NCBI RefSeq assembly: GCF_000203815.1 | Contig: NW_004457708.1 | Location: forward strand, 310,001-374,000 | DNA length: 64,000 nt | Reading direction: 5' to 3' | Source of the DNA: Cavenderia fasciculata | Lineage: Eukaryota; Evosea; Eumycetozoa; Acytosteliales; Cavenderiaceae | Part shown: positions 1-11,769 of the stretch, one piece after another | How positions within the stretch are numbered: position 1 is the first letter of the stretch | Layout: every line of letters begins with the position of its first letter | Made by a program: the position numbers and the translations under genes | Notes under the pieces: model-generated | Told to the model about the DNA's origin: nothing | The model's input: the letters and a program-made list of their open reading frames with translations, nothing else | Database searches by the model: none

Positions 1-1425
1 ATTTGTTAAATGAGCATCAGAAATATCTTTCAAGATACCAGTTAATTTTTCATTGTCGTAACCTGGACCCCAACCCAATGATCTAGCCATATCATTACCA
101 GTACCAAGTGGAATGATAGAGATGGGAAGAGGAGGTAGATTATATTTCTTGAGTACTTGTAGCACCCAACCAACAGTACCATCACCACCACAAACCAACA
201 GTCTAATGCGATTTTGGTCCTGTGGATGCTCCAATAGATAGTCTCTAATGATGGTGATGGCTTGGTCAGGTCCGTCTCTAATAAGATCGAATATTTGGAA
301 CGGGTTGACAATCGCCGAGAACTTTCGGATAAATGTCTCACCCATCTGTCCTCCACTCTTTGAATTAATAAATATAAATAATGTTTTGGTTGGGATTGGT
401 GATACCAATTTCCATTGCAATGTACTATTCTTTTTCTTATCTTCCGATGCACCTATTGGATTTGGTGATAATATAGGTGAATCAAGTAATGATATACCAT
501 CACCATCAATCATTTGAATACTTGATGGAGGGATGATCATTTCATGTAACTCTCCCATTGTACATTTTAAAGGACGTTTATCAAAACATTGACTATGAAT
601 ACATTCACTACACCATGTACATCGATAATTTGCCAATGAGAAACTTGTTTCAATCTTGTGTGTACAAACAATACAACTCTTTACACTCTTTAAATTTCCT
701 TCTACCCAATGATGATTATGAATAAACTGTGTGTCATCTTCCTCTGCCTTGGTACCAGAGGAGGAGGAGGGAACGGGTGATGTAGACGGTGACTTGTGAT
801 TAAATGGGACACGACACATGGGCGGTGATCTTTGACGACATTGTTCATGTGCAATGTATTTACAATCCTTGCAAACAAAACAATCGTTCGATATGGTAAA
901 GGTAGTCTCTCGACAATAGTTGCAAAACTTCTTGATTCCTTTGGTTGCCTTTACAAAGCTGTGTTGTCTAGGTGGGAGAGGGTTGTTTGTACGACCACTA
1001 TTCTTGCATATATCTTTTACCAAAGGTATACATTTAGAGTGACTACTAAAATTACAATCCTTGCATTGGAATCCTTGTTCACATATTCCCCATAACAGTC
1101 CTGCACAATAATCACAAAATGTCTAAAGTGAGAGGGAGTGAGAAATGAGTAAGTACAACCAACTATCATTACTCTCGTAGTCCTATTCCTCTCTTACAAT
1201 TGAATTAAATGTCTTTATTTTCCAACGATGATTTGTTTCATTAATATCGATTGATAAAGGAGTAAATTTGTTTGGTAGACTATCTTCTTCATCTATTCTC
1301 ATTGTTGTTGTCTTGTTTGTATTTGTTGTTGTTGTTGTAGTAGTTGTAGTTTGTGTTTGTGATGCAGTTGTTTCTGATGTTGTTGTTGGTTCTAGAGGGT
1401 GGGTAGGGTTAATATGACTGTCCAT
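1..1425 (-). CDS. dgkA: Diacylglycerol kinase, N-terminal part (C-terminus runs off the window)
   Basis: This enzyme phosphorylates diacylglycerol to phosphatidic acid at membranes. Exon 1 is 1198-1425 and exon 2 runs from 1122 past position 1; the intron 1123-1197 has GTAAGA and TTTAG ends, and splicing completes the first C1 domain. The N-terminus is Thr-rich. Three C1 zinc-binding domains follow, beginning HRWKIKTFNS, HSFVKATKG and HHWVEGNLK, each with the C-x2-C, HxxC pattern. The catalytic domain then starts with INSKSGGQMG and contains the ATP-binding loop VCGGDGTVGWVLQ and PLGTGNDMARSLGWGPGY. Three C1 domains plus this catalytic core match the dictyostelid DgkA type (the protein once described as a myosin heavy chain protein kinase C). 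The accessory half of the catalytic domain lies outside the window. Confidence 0.93.
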
Positions 1426-2075
1426 TCTTTCTCTCTCCTCTCACTTATATGAACATATTGATAAGCAAGCAACAAGTATAATAATAATGATAATAATGAT
1501 AATAATGTAATAATGTGTGAATCACACAGCAGCGTCCTTAAAAATCGGCAAATCCGTTGCCAAAAACGGTATTTGGCATCATATCATGCGACTGATAGTC
1601 ATCATGCTAGGGTTATGGATTTTTATTGTTCGTTTTGGTTTAGATGTATAAGTAGATACTATAGTCAGTATTACACTTATAATAGATGTACTTCACCTTA
1701 CACCTCTACAGAGACAGAGAATAGACAAACACTCACACACTCACTTGATGTGGGGGGGGGGGGAGAATATAGGGGGTATACATGTAAAGAAACAATGCTA
1801 CTACAACAAACAATAATGAAATTTTCATCTCTCGAGGGAGGGTTAACAGAATGAATGAAATGGACATTGCATTGCATTAAAGCATTCTACACTATTATAA
1901 TAGTGTTATTATTACGCACAATGCCAACTTTACACAAACAAACATTTATGTTTTTTTTGGAATAATAGATAGAAAAGAATATTATTTATTTCAACCAACA
2001 TTCAATTATTAGAGATAGATAGATAGATAAATAGATAATCTAGTAACAAAAAAGTAGAATACTTTAACAACAACA
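1426..2075. other. Intergenic region, probable divergent promoter
   Basis: About 650 bases between the start of the diacylglycerol kinase and a small rightward ORF. It holds AT-rich stretches, a run of about 12 G at 1750-1763 and GATA-type short repeats near 2015. A 113-codon ORF on the plus strand here has no recognisable content and I read it as chance. Confidence 0.5.
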
Positions 2076-2297
2076 ATGACAAATTTATTTAATCATAAAT
2101 ACCCAATACTTTTATATTATTGGTTAAAACTATGGATACATAATCATTTATTTTCTATGGTTGATACCTATGTATTCCCCATTCATGAGGTCATTGAATC
2201 TATTGGATACTATTCAAATTCATTGACTATCATCATCACATTTAACAATGAAACATCTTCCTCTGACAATGAATTGGATTCTGATATATCACCCAAC

Positions 2298-2331
<34 letters not shown>

Positions 2332-2453
2332 GTAATTGTGAATATACTGAAATATTGATAAACCAAGACCAAATCAACAACAACAACAATAATAATAATT
2401 GTAATAATAATTCATCATGTATTGCAACATCTGATATTCTACTATTCACCTAG
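2076..2453 (+). CDS. Small Asn-rich hypothetical protein
   Basis: A 125-codon ORF whose ATG sits in an A-rich context (CAACAACA before ATG), as is usual in dictyostelids. The first 70 residues are hydrophobic and mixed, with a weak membrane-like stretch near residues 10-20. An acidic Ser segment and two Asn runs with Gln and Cys follow. I recognise no domain. Triplet repeats that code for Asn are common in genuine dictyostelid genes but also create chance ORFs, so this is only a possible gene. Confidence 0.35.
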
Positions 2454-2737
2454 TCAACAACAATAATCATCTGCTGCGGTAAAATAACTATGTAGATCAA
2501 AACAAAAAGGAGATATGTGAAAATCATTGTTCAAAACTTGGAAGAAGGAATGATAGTATTATTATTTTTTTGGTTCCTTTAAATTGGTAAAAAGAAAATA
2601 ATAGTATTTTGGAGGTACTATTATCTTTTTATTTAAAAAGGTGGACATTTGAAGAAACGACTTGTTTACTTTCTTACCATCATTTTAATTACTGGTAATT
2701 AAACAACAAACAACAAGAATGAATTAAATTTAATTGG

Positions 2738-3043
2738 TTAATATATAATTAATGAATAAAGATATTTAATAGATAGATATTTATATTTACATTCTAATAA
2801 ACCTGGATATGGAGTTTCACATTCATCATCGGCAACGTCAATGAATTTTGACAGAGATACTCTTTCTGGCAACTCGAGGATTTCATAGTTGATGCACTTC
2901 TTACTTGCTTCGCTCATCTCTGGGAAGCTATTCATAATTTGGAGCAAGTCGAAACGGGTGATAAATCCATCCTTGTCCTTGTCGAATCTCTTGAAAGCGT
3001 CGGCAACTTCTGTTTCATTATACCATTTTGTTGTTCTACCCAT
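2738..3043 (-). CDS. EF-hand calcium-binding protein
   Basis: A small protein of about 100 residues with a clear calcium loop, DKDKDGFITRFD, at residues 21-32. Positions 1, 3, 5 and 12 are acidic and position 6 is Gly, as in a functional EF-hand. A second, loop-less half follows (SEASKKCINYEI, then SKFIDVADDE), as in calmodulin-like proteins with one working hand. The last 20 residues are Tyr/Lys-rich and may be intron read-through: a GTAAAT donor lies at LLE|C, and an acceptor near 2696 would give a short alternative C-terminus ending about ten codons later. The 5' leader contains a 26-codon upstream ORF near 3120-3195. Confidence 0.65.
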   Translation of the reverse strand: MGRTTKWYNETEVADAFKRFDKDKDGFITRFDLLQIMNSFPEMSEASKKCINYEILELPERVSLSKFIDVADDECETPYPGLLECKYKYLSIKYLYSLIIY

Positions 3044-3443
3044 TTTCTTTTTTGGTCTTTTGTTGTTTGCAAGAGTGAAGAGATAATTATTATTATTATT
3101 TAATTATTATATGTCTTTTAATTTGGTTGAAAGACAATTGTTGTTCCCTTTTTTTTCTTTGGTCTTTGCACCAAGGTACCATTAGAGATGGATTCCATTG
3201 ACGATTTCCTTTAAAAAGAAAAATTAATTATTAATATTTAAAAAAGAAAAATAGTATTTTAAAAAAAAAGGATCCAAAACAAAATGAAAAAAAACAATTC
3301 GATCGGACGTCCAATCCAATGAATAATTTCCTAAATGTTCATTATTAATTAATTATTAATTAATTAAATTTAAAATGTTACAAAGATATCTAATAATATA
3401 AATAATTTATGGGTACTAATAATAATTCTTCTTAGGATTAATC

Positions 3444-4254
3444 TTAAGAACTTGTGGTAGCAGCAGCAGTACTGGTTGTTAATTTAAGATGTTTTTGAAT
3501 ATTATTAATTTGTTCCAAAGTGTCATGTAATTGGTCACGATCCATTTCAAATCGAATCGTTTTGTTGTCATTCTAAGATAATAAAAGTTAGTATGACCAT
3601 GAATGATGATGATGATTGTGTAATTATAATTTATTACCTTTAAATTTGAGCTTAAATTGAATTCAATGATAGAGGTTGGTTCATTCATTTCAGGTACATC
3701 TTTTGATTTTGTCTTTAGGTCTATTCTCCAACTCATCTTTTGTAATGTATTATTAAATCTTGTTTTCTTAAAGTTGGTTTCATGAATCTATAGAAATTTA
3801 TAAAAAGAATAGGTTTAGAATCAAAAGAAGAAGATATCTTTCTTTCTTTTTAAACAAGGTTTAGATACAATACTTTTTTCTTATTAACCTTCCAAAACTT
3901 TATAAAACATTCTTGTTGTATATCTGTAAAATCTGTATCTTTAATGTTTGATTCAAATGCCGACAAGTCATAATCAAAGTATGCACACTTGTCAATGAAT
4001 TGTAAACTCTTATTATACACTGCAATGATATCTTTTAAAGAAGAAGAATAATAACAATAAACAAAGTAAGTAATGTGTTTGTTTGTTTGATTGTGTTGTT
4101 ATATATGAATGTAATGTTTACCATCTGTAGTCAAGTCAGTATCAGAAAACAAAAGATCTTTTAATGATTCTACACCATCTAGATTTTGATCATTATCAAA
4201 CTCTTTCTTTACGATATATCCTAGAAAGTTTGAAAATATTTTAGGGTTGTCCAT
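3444..4254 (-). CDS. commd1: COMM domain-containing protein 1
   Basis: COMMD proteins assemble into the Commander complex, which acts with the CCC and retriever modules in endosomal recycling. Four exons give about 185 residues: 4122-4254, 3891-4031, 3638-3787 and 3444-3572, all with GT/AG ends. The alpha-helical N-terminal domain is followed by FWKIHETNFKK and SWRIDLKTKSK, and then by the COMM beta-sheet with EPTSIIEFNL and a final helix DQLHDTLEQINNIQKHL. The FWK(S/I)H..K and SWR.D.K.{3}S pattern and the P.(A/S)IIE.(E/N)L strand match COMMD1 better than the other nine paralogues. The start at 4254 was chosen because it begins the conserved region; an ATG further upstream would add an unrelated basic stretch. 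Confidence 0.85.
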
Positions 4255-4484
4255 CTTCTTCTTCTCTTTTATCTCTACTCTCTTATTATTATTAATTAAT
4301 GCAGAGATACAAACAATGATATCCAACAAGACAATGATAATCTTGTTTCGAAAAAAAAAAAAAAGGCAATAAACTTTTCCTTTTTAATCTTTTTAATTTG
4401 GGTATAAGGTCTTTTGAAACGACAGTCTAATAATAATAATTATATTATCATTAATATAAATATGTATATATGTGTTTTAATTAA

Positions 4485-6191
4485 TTAATTTGATATGGTA
4501 GTAGTTTGTACAATTGTTGTTGGTGGAGGTGTTGTTGTTGTTGAACCTGATTGGTTGTTGTTCATAGTATTATTATTATTATTATTATTATTCTTTCGAT
4601 CAGTAATCCATTTATTTGCCATTTCTCTCTCTTCTATAGACAGTGAATACCAAGTCTGTCCAGAGAATGCCTCCCACTATATAGTGGATAGATAGATAGA
4701 GATGAATATAATCAGTATAAAGGTTCCTCCACAAATATAATATAATATTATAGATAGAGAAATGGTTGAACTTACGTCTTTAACATCTCTGGTAGAGTGC
4801 ATTCTTGGCTCATATGTCTTTTTATAAAACTTTTTATTGTGGTTGGCTAAGATTAAGATAGGAATGGTTAATTCATATTATTATTCTTTAGGGATATATA
4901 AATATATTATGTAATATTATGATTACATACCTAAAAGTTCCTTGACTTCATCATCAAGTTCAAGTTTTCTTTGTAGAAATGGTTTCGTTGATGATGATGA
5001 TGACGATGTTGATAATTTTGGTACAGAAGAGGAGGATGATGAGATTGTAGTATTTATGGAAACATCCACCTTTTTAATACAGTTGATTGCATTGTTTATA
5101 ATATTTGTATTTTTATCCTTTAATGCATTCCGTTTTCCAACTGTTGGTTGGTGTTGGTGTTGTTGTTGTTGTTGTTGTTGGGTTGGAGTGATAGATGAAC
5201 TCTTTTTCTTTGTTGGTTTGGCAGCTGTAGTTGTTGAATGAATATTATTATTATTATTATTCTTGCTACTATTAATATTAATATTAATATTAATATGCGT
5301 GTAATTCTCCTTTTGGGATTCTTGATCCATCAAGGGTTTGGAAATAATTGGTACCATTGGTGGTGGTGCCGCTCTTGATGATGGTAAATTGGCTGCTATG
5401 GGTGGTTTTCTTGATCCTCCTCCTGCTTGTAAGGATAATATGGATGATGAAGTTGAAGAGGAAGAAGAGGAAGAGGAAGGTAATACTGGTACCTTTTTTA
5501 ATTGTTTTTTGAAAGTGGGGATGGTTGAAACCTTGGTTGACAAAGTATTGGTCGATGATGGTTTCTGATCAGATGACGACGAAGAGGAGGTATCAACATG
5601 ATCTTTGTTGTTGTTGTTGTTGGTTCTATCAGGTTCGATTGATAGATGGTTTGAAAACCATTTATTGAATTCCGCTTCTAATCTTTCGTCGTTGTAAAAG
5701 TCATAGTAATGGTCGTATACTTGAAATAATGGTCTAGTAGTACTACTACTACCATTACTATTACTATTGCTATTAATATAGTGATTGGATGAAGAAGATG
5801 AGAATATGGAAGGTGTCAACGGCCCACTCAACAATAAACTACATCTTGGCATTGAATTGTTTGTTTGTGTTTCAAAGTAGTCGATGGCAGATGGTTGCTC
5901 CACACTAAAATCATAGTATTGCGGTGCATCAAATTCATACTGTTTGTCTACTCCACTAGTACTACTAGTACTACCGCTGCTACTGTTACCATTACTACTG
6001 CCATTTGATATGTTTCTATTATTATTATTATTATTATTATTATTGATACTCTTGTTATTGCTAATACTACTACTACTACTACTGCTGCTGCTACTATTCA
6101 CAACGACTCTTCTTTTTGGTCTTATTGAAATTAAAGGAGGTGGAGGTGGTTGTTGTGTTGGAATAGGAGGGGATGCTCTTTTAATTGACAT
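4485..6191 (-). CDS. Ser/Asn-rich protein with conserved C-terminal 'YEPR-HS-WE' module
   Basis: Three exons (4931-6191, 4776-4846, 4485-4676) give about 507 residues. The first 400 are low complexity: Pro-rich, then Ser, Asn and Gln runs with no fold visible. The splices bring together a compact C-terminal module: LELDDEVKELL, ANHNKKFYKKTYEPRMHS, RDVKDWEAFSGQTWYSLS, EEREMANKWI. I do not recognise a named family. The spacing of charged and aromatic residues suggests a helical protein-interaction module that is under selection, unlike the rest of the protein. A Pro/Thr tail closes it. Function unknown. Confidence 0.7.
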
Positions 6192-6515
6192 GTTGTTGTA
6201 TATTTATCATCTAGTCTACATCACTCACAAACTCTAGTCTAGTCTGATGTCTTCTGTAGTCTTAATCTAAGACTACTTTTTAAAGAGTTGGAGTAAAAGT
6301 GTGACAGATGAACAAACACCCTTTCCCGCCTTCCAATTTTATTTGGGTTTATTCAAAAAAAAGTGAACTTCGCCTGAGGTAGATACTTCTGAGCAGAAGC
6401 GTGATATTATACAAACAATTTTTTGTCCAAAATAGTTAATAATAATAATAATAATAATAATGATGATAGTACTGTGTATATATAATACTTGTAAAGTAAT
6501 AATAATAATAATAGA
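6192..6515. other. Intergenic region with two short inverted repeats
   Basis: The spacer is shared by two divergently transcribed genes. It contains a 9-bp-arm hairpin at 6256-6276 (GTAGTCTTA / TAAGACTAC) and a 6-bp-arm hairpin at 6386-6399 (CTTCTG / CAGAAG). The 5' leader of the rightward gene has an AT-triplet repeat. Confidence 0.5.
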
Positions 6516-8855
6516 ATGAATAATAATGATGATAAAGATACAGATATATTCTTCTCAGATGTATTTAGAAAGGTGTTTAGAAATAAGGTTTTATTATATT
6601 GTATCTTTAAACAAGTTAGAATACATCGGCTAGAGTATTTGGGAGATGGTAGTTTACCTGCTGATCCAATGCGAATGTACAGATACAAAGATATAAAGAG
6701 TGTCACGTGGATGATTAGAAATCGATATCCAAGACTACTCAAACACAAGTTGGTACATCGACATTTAACAACATTACTCAATAGTAATGATGTTGCATTG
6801 TTGTGTGAGATGGTGACTGAACAAGATATTGACGTATTTAACTATATCTACTTTAAATATAGTCATCTATTTCTTTGTAATAGTGTCGTTAATTCGGCAG
6901 CAAAGAATCGATCAACAGTACACCCACTCAAGTTAATACTATCAAGAACACAACAAGACGGTGGTTATGCAATGTGGAGTATCAGTACATTACGTGGAGC
7001 TGCATCGAGTCGATCAGTCCCATGCACGAGCTTTCTTCTCGATCGATTGGGGATGATCATGTCTGGACAACTTCAAGATCCTCTCTTTTCACATGATGAC
7101 AGTGCGTGTACCTTGGAGCTACTCGAATTGTTTAATTCATGGAGAGGTGATCCAGGGAATCTAGAAGAGATGGCTCGTCTACTATGTCAGTTTATCCAAG
7201 AACTTCCTCCCAATCTACCGGTCATGCCACAAGTCACCTTTCAACCATTTCCAATCTCATTTCAGTATCTGCAACCCTCCCATTTCCATCTACCACTTGA
7301 TGTATTTAGAGTAGTGTTCTCGGATTCATTGGGATCGACGACGATGACAATGACGACTCAAATCACCGATAGTATAACATCCAAGTATATGCTCTGGCTG
7401 GGTACCATCCCATCTGATTACTTGACAGTCGACGAAAGACAACCACCCGCCATCCGTAGGTCACCCATGGACACACTCAAGAGAATACGAGCGCACCAAA
7501 ACTACACTCATCAACGATATAACCCGTTACCTGTGACACGTAGTAATATTGAAATGATAGAATATATCGAATCAAAACTGGCCACCTATCATAGTGGACA
7601 ACAAAGAAAGAGTATCATCGAGTGTATGACGGACAATGACAAGGAAAATGACAATGATGAAAAGGAATATAAATGGGTTTACTTTAGATGGATGATAGAG
7701 TCTGGTAGAGTACATAATATTCCATCGAAAAGTGGATGGGTTCAAGTCATGATAGAAGCTGCCGTATTGGAACAACGAGAAACAGAATTAATGTTACTAT
7801 TGTCAGACCGTAGGGTGCAAGACAATGTCGATTGGGTGTTTACTTACTACCACGACCACGGCAACAAAGTTGCCAATTCCATTATCCGAAGAGAAATTAA
7901 AAAGGCCAACCCAACCACACAATTTGTTACATGTATAGATGAAGTGGACAAGGACAGTAACTATTTCAACCAAGAATACCATCAACAAAATAACGTGCAT
8001 ATTGAAAGAGTAATCAATCGTGCCATCAAAGGTGGTCATTTACCTTTTATTAAAAAGATATATGTTGGTAGTGACGTCGACATGGATATCTACGTCAGAC
8101 AACTCAATTTTCTAGACAAGGCAGCTCAATACAACCAATTTAAAATTTCAAAGTGGTTGATCAAAAAGATTAAATCTGATCCATTGAAAGACATGCTTCA
8201 CAAAGTTATAGCTATTCAGACAGCACTAGAAACAGCATTGTTTTGGGGACACTATCAAATCACAGATCTAATCCTATCACAAGTGCCAAAAGATTATATC
8301 TTTTCATTTGATTTGCTTCGAGTGGTAGCCATCTCTGGAAACCTCGAGTTCTTTAGAGCAATCACCAAGTTTGTCGAAAAAGATTATGGAAACGACCAAT
8401 TGCGCCAAACATTATCATCGGCAGTACAAAGTGGATCAATTGAATTGGTACAATATATTATCAATGATCTCTTGAAATGGAATAGTGTATTGTTTCCATT
8501 TCTTGCTTTTAGTCTTATCCCCGATGCCATTCAATATGGTCACTTTGATATTGTCAAACTTTTTCTAGACTCTACTCGATGCACCCCACAAGACTTGTCA
8601 GAGCTTGCAACATATGCTATAAACTATGGTCGGTATCAAGTGCTAGACTATCTTGTTCAAAAGTGTGGCTATCAATTATCACACAATGAAATGCAAAGAA
8701 TTTTCAGTGGCCGTGAAATAACAATGCTCCAATACCTCTTTAGTGATCACTGTCGATTAGATAACTTTGAAATGTTAAAACATTATCGGATCACTTTTAA
8801 AAGTGGTCGTGCTTGGTTCATCACAAAAAACAATAAACAATTATTTTCCATCTAA
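6516..8855 (+). CDS. Ankyrin-repeat family protein (gene A)
   Basis: A single exon of 779 residues. It opens with the family's N-terminal motif, FSDVFRKVFRNKVLLYCIF, then a conserved domain (LGDGSLPADPMRMYRYKDI) of unknown role. Degenerate ankyrin-like helices fill the second half: TALFWGHYQITDLIL, AISGNLEFFRAITKFV, AVQSGSIELVQYIIN, AIQYGHFDIVKLFLD, AINYGRYQVLDYLVQ. Proteins of this build are multiplied in dictyostelids and are presumed protein-binding scaffolds. The gene faces gene B tail to tail. A decayed, inverted relative lies at 29720-31805. No signal peptide or membrane span is seen. Confidence 0.85.
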   Translation: MNNNDDKDTDIFFSDVFRKVFRNKVLLYCIFKQVRIHRLEYLGDGSLPADPMRMYRYKDIKSVTWMIRNRYPRLLKHKLVHRHLTTLLNSNDVALLCEMVTEQDIDVFNYIYFKYSHLFLCNSVVNSAAKNRSTVHPLKLILSRTQQDGGYAMWSISTLRGAASSRSVPCTSFLLDRLGMIMSGQLQDPLFSHDDSACTLELLELFNSWRGDPGNLEEMARLLCQFIQELPPNLPVMPQVTFQPFPISFQYLQPSHFHLPLDVFRVVFSDSLGSTTMTMTTQITDSITSKYMLWLGTIPSDYLTVDERQPPAIRRSPMDTLKRIRAHQNYTHQRYNPLPVTRSNIEMIEYIESKLATYHSGQQRKSIIECMTDNDKENDNDEKEYKWVYFRWMIESGRVHNIPSKSGWVQVMIEAAVLEQRETELMLLLSDRRVQDNVDWVFTYYHDHGNKVANSIIRREIKKANPTTQFVTCIDEVDKDSNYFNQEYHQQNNVHIERVINRAIKGGHLPFIKKIYVGSDVDMDIYVRQLNFLDKAAQYNQFKISKWLIKKIKSDPLKDMLHKVIAIQTALETALFWGHYQITDLILSQVPKDYIFSFDLLRVVAISGNLEFFRAITKFVEKDYGNDQLRQTLSSAVQSGSIELVQYIINDLLKWNSVLFPFLAFSLIPDAIQYGHFDIVKLFLDSTRCTPQDLSELATYAINYGRYQVLDYLVQKCGYQLSHNEMQRIFSGREITMLQYLFSDHCRLDNFEMLKHYRITFKSGRAWFITKNNKQLFSI

Positions 8856-8940
8856 AAAAAAAAGATATAACACATATAACATATGTGTTGATATAACAAC
8901 TTGGGCGATTATTCTTGATGAAAATGTTTTTTAATTATAT

Positions 8941-9060
8941 TGTTTTTTATTTATATTGTTTGTTGTTTGTTGTTTGTTGTTTGTTGTTATTGTTGTTTTT
9001 TATTTATATTGTTTGTATTGTTTGTTGTTGTTGTTGTTGTTGGATTGTTGTTGTTGTGTA
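8941..9060. repeat. GTTT/GTT-rich low-complexity tract
   Basis: Imperfect repeats of TTGTTTG and TTG fill the gap between the two convergent ankyrin genes. They could be transcribed in both 3' UTRs. The 71-codon ORF across it is an artefact of the repeat. Confidence 0.7.
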
Positions 9061-9127
9061 GAATACCTTTAAATAAATACCTACTTTTTCAAAAAGTATA
9101 TATTAATATAGGTGGTTCCACTTTTTG

Positions 9128-10705
9128 TTATTTTAATAGTTCTTCTGATTTGTAGTTCACAATTCCAAGATATTTGCTGTGCTTATCTGATGGATGACCC
9201 CAGGCTGATCTGAATTGATCAACGAATTGAGATTCACTTTCAAAATAATGCATGACTTCATAGCAGTGTCGTATAACAGGCATCTTACATAAATATTTGA
9301 TTTCGTAAATCGAATCCTTTTCAAGGGTAGTAATGTTGAATGTTGATACAAGATACTTGACATATTCAAGGTGACCACAAATTGATGATATAATGATTGC
9401 AGATTCAATATTATCTAGTTGGAGGCGTGCTGCTTTCAATCCTCCTATATCCTCTTTTTCTTTGATGAAAATATCGAGCAAGAACAAAGGGATTTCATTT
9501 CTTTGATTGCAACATGATAATTCTATTGCATCTGCTACATTTACTTCTTGTCGTCGATTGTTGTATAAAAACTATAAATAAATGATATTAGATTAGATTA
9601 GATTAGATTAGATTAGATTAGATTAGATTAGATTAGATTAGATTAGATTAGATTAGATTAGATTAGATTCAAATCTGAAGGGCTGACTGATTGTCCAAGT
9701 CAGTCTGTATCGCTGTATAAATACCTTTAGAATTTCAAAATGACCATATTGAGCTGCATCAGACATTGCTTTATACGTTCCACCTTCAGTTCTGTGTTGA
9801 TGAAGGAATAATACAATATCCATGAATCCCCTTTTTAGATGCTTTGTTTAGAGCTTTGGTGGTGCATCCTTCTTGACGATGCTCATGAAGGAATTTGACG
9901 ATATCCATGAATCCGTATTTACATGCATTATCTAGAGCTTTGACAGTACATCCCTCTTGACGATGCTCATGAAGGAATTTGACAATTTCAAAGTGTCCCA
10001 GTTTGGCTGCCAAATTCATATCACTTCTTGTCCAAACACCACTGTTGTTTGGATAATAGTCATGAAGAAGAGATAAAATATCTAATCTACCTTTTTCTAT
10101 TGCCATTCGAACTGCAGCCGATGAACATTCACTTTTGACAACTTGAACAAGATATTCAACCATTTCAGTGTGTCCACTTTCAATAGCTTGATGGATTGCT
10201 AAGCTTGTTGCACCCTCACTACGATGTTCATAAAGGAACTTTACAACATCAATGTGATTATTTCCAGATGCCGCATCCATAGCCCGGGTTGTTGCACCTT
10301 CAGTTCTGTTGAAATGAAGAAACTTTACAACATCAAGAGCCCCTCGAAAAGATGCCGCATCCATAGCCCGGGTTGTTGCACCTTCAGTTCTGTTGTAATG
10401 AAGAAACTTTACAATTTCAAGAGCCCCTCGACTAGATGCATTGTCCATTGCCCTTGTTGTTGCACCTTCAGTTCTGTTGTAATGAAGAAACTTGACAATA
10501 TCCAAATGAGCAAAAGCTGCATTATCCATTACTTGAGTAGATACTTTTTCAGTTCTATTATAATGTAGAAATTCAACAACATCTAATAATCCATTTTTAG
10601 CAGCATTTTCCATGACCTTTGGATCCATGAATACTCTTTGATGTTTTTCTTGAGCATGAAAGAACTGGAATTTAATTAATAAATAAATAAAAGAGAATGT
10701 GAGGA

Positions 10706-10755
<50 letters not shown>

Positions 10756-11769
10756 TTGTGATCACAAACATACTTTAACAATATCGAGACGATCATTATT
10801 ATCTTTGGTCAGAAACATGATCGAATAGTCTGAACTTTCAGCACCTACAGTGTAATGAAGATACTAATAGTATGATCGATAAACAATAGTAAAATAATGT
10901 AGGTATTATTAATATAAGGCTGATCATTAATATATAGATAGGTTGATTCATTTATATCGGTACGATATGACTTACCTTTATAATCTCTAAATTTTGACAA
11001 TCCTAAAATAAATCAATACTTTTAGTTGATGATACTATTTTTTATATATTTGATTAATATCCTTCCTTACCATTACTGTGTTGTTTGGAACTGCATTGTT
11101 TTCATGTAAATACTTTACAATGTCAATAAACCCTTTACGAGCTGCACAACTTATTGCATGATGACTACTTAGTAGTCCATTCTCCATGGAATAGAACTCT
11201 ACAATTAACTTGACAATCGAGAGATCCCCTTTATTACATAGGTCACTCAAATCAACTCTTTGATTGCTTCTTGCAATGTGTGGATATCTCTTGAAGATGA
11301 ATTCCAACAACTCTATATTTCCATCAGAAACCATTGCCTGGATGATTAATTGATCAACAGGTTCGTAGCCTGGTGACCATTCCAATAGATATTCAAGAGT
11401 ATCAGATGTTGCATTACGATGACGACAATAACGATCGATAACGTCTACTCTTCTTGTGGGTACTACTTTATCGGTTGGTGGTAGATAGTGACGAATGAAC
11501 TGCAATGGCATTGCATACTTTGATATCATTCCAAGATAAGGTAACTTGATGATATCTCTTCCTTTGACACCCAAATATCGTCTATCACCTTTTTGGTTTG
11601 CATCATACTCTACTTTGAATATTTGACCAATATGATTGAATATCAATGATCTGATATATGTCATTTTGAATATATCATTAAATGTTGTTGTTGTTGTATG
11701 ATCATTATTACTATTACTGTTATTAACTGTTGTTGTTGTTGTTGGTACTATTAAAGTCATAACATGCAC
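9128..11769 (-). CDS. Ankyrin-repeat family protein (gene B), frame broken at one homopolymer
   Basis: Five exons: 11071-11769, 10976-11002, 10774-10863, 9725-10664 and 9128-9572, all with GT/AG introns; exons 2 and 3 are only 9 and 30 codons. The N-terminus has the family motif FNDIFKMTYIRSLIFNHIGQI and ankyrin-like helices. Exon 4 encodes near-identical 28-residue units of the form EGATTRAMDAASFRGALDVV plus KFLHFNRT, then HEHRQEGCT units. A run of four C at 9828-9831 (GGGG in the coding strand) shifts the frame within the last unit of exon 4; with one base fewer, the repeat pattern would continue through the donor into exon 5. This is either a recent lesion or a base-calling error. Starts at 11769 or 11760 are both possible. 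Confidence 0.75.
9591..9669. repeat. (GATTA)n microsatellite
   Basis: About sixteen perfect copies of the five-base unit GATTA lie inside the last intron of ankyrin gene B. The unit length is outside the coding triplet period, consistent with an intronic position. Confidence 0.95.
10711..10748. repeat. (TA)n microsatellite
   Basis: An uninterrupted TA dinucleotide run in the third intron of ankyrin gene B. It produces a spurious Tyr-Ile repeat if read as protein. Confidence 0.95.

Noticed and set aside
3120-3195. 26-codon ORF (starts MESISNGTLVQRPKKKKG) upstream of the EF-hand gene
   Set aside because: Coding-like and basic, but too short, with no supporting upstream exon; may be a leader ORF. 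Noted only in the EF-hand entry.
6407-6781. 124-codon ORF antisense to ankyrin gene A start
   Set aside because: Shadow of the real gene and of AT-triplet repeats; Leu runs come from ATT/TAA repeats.
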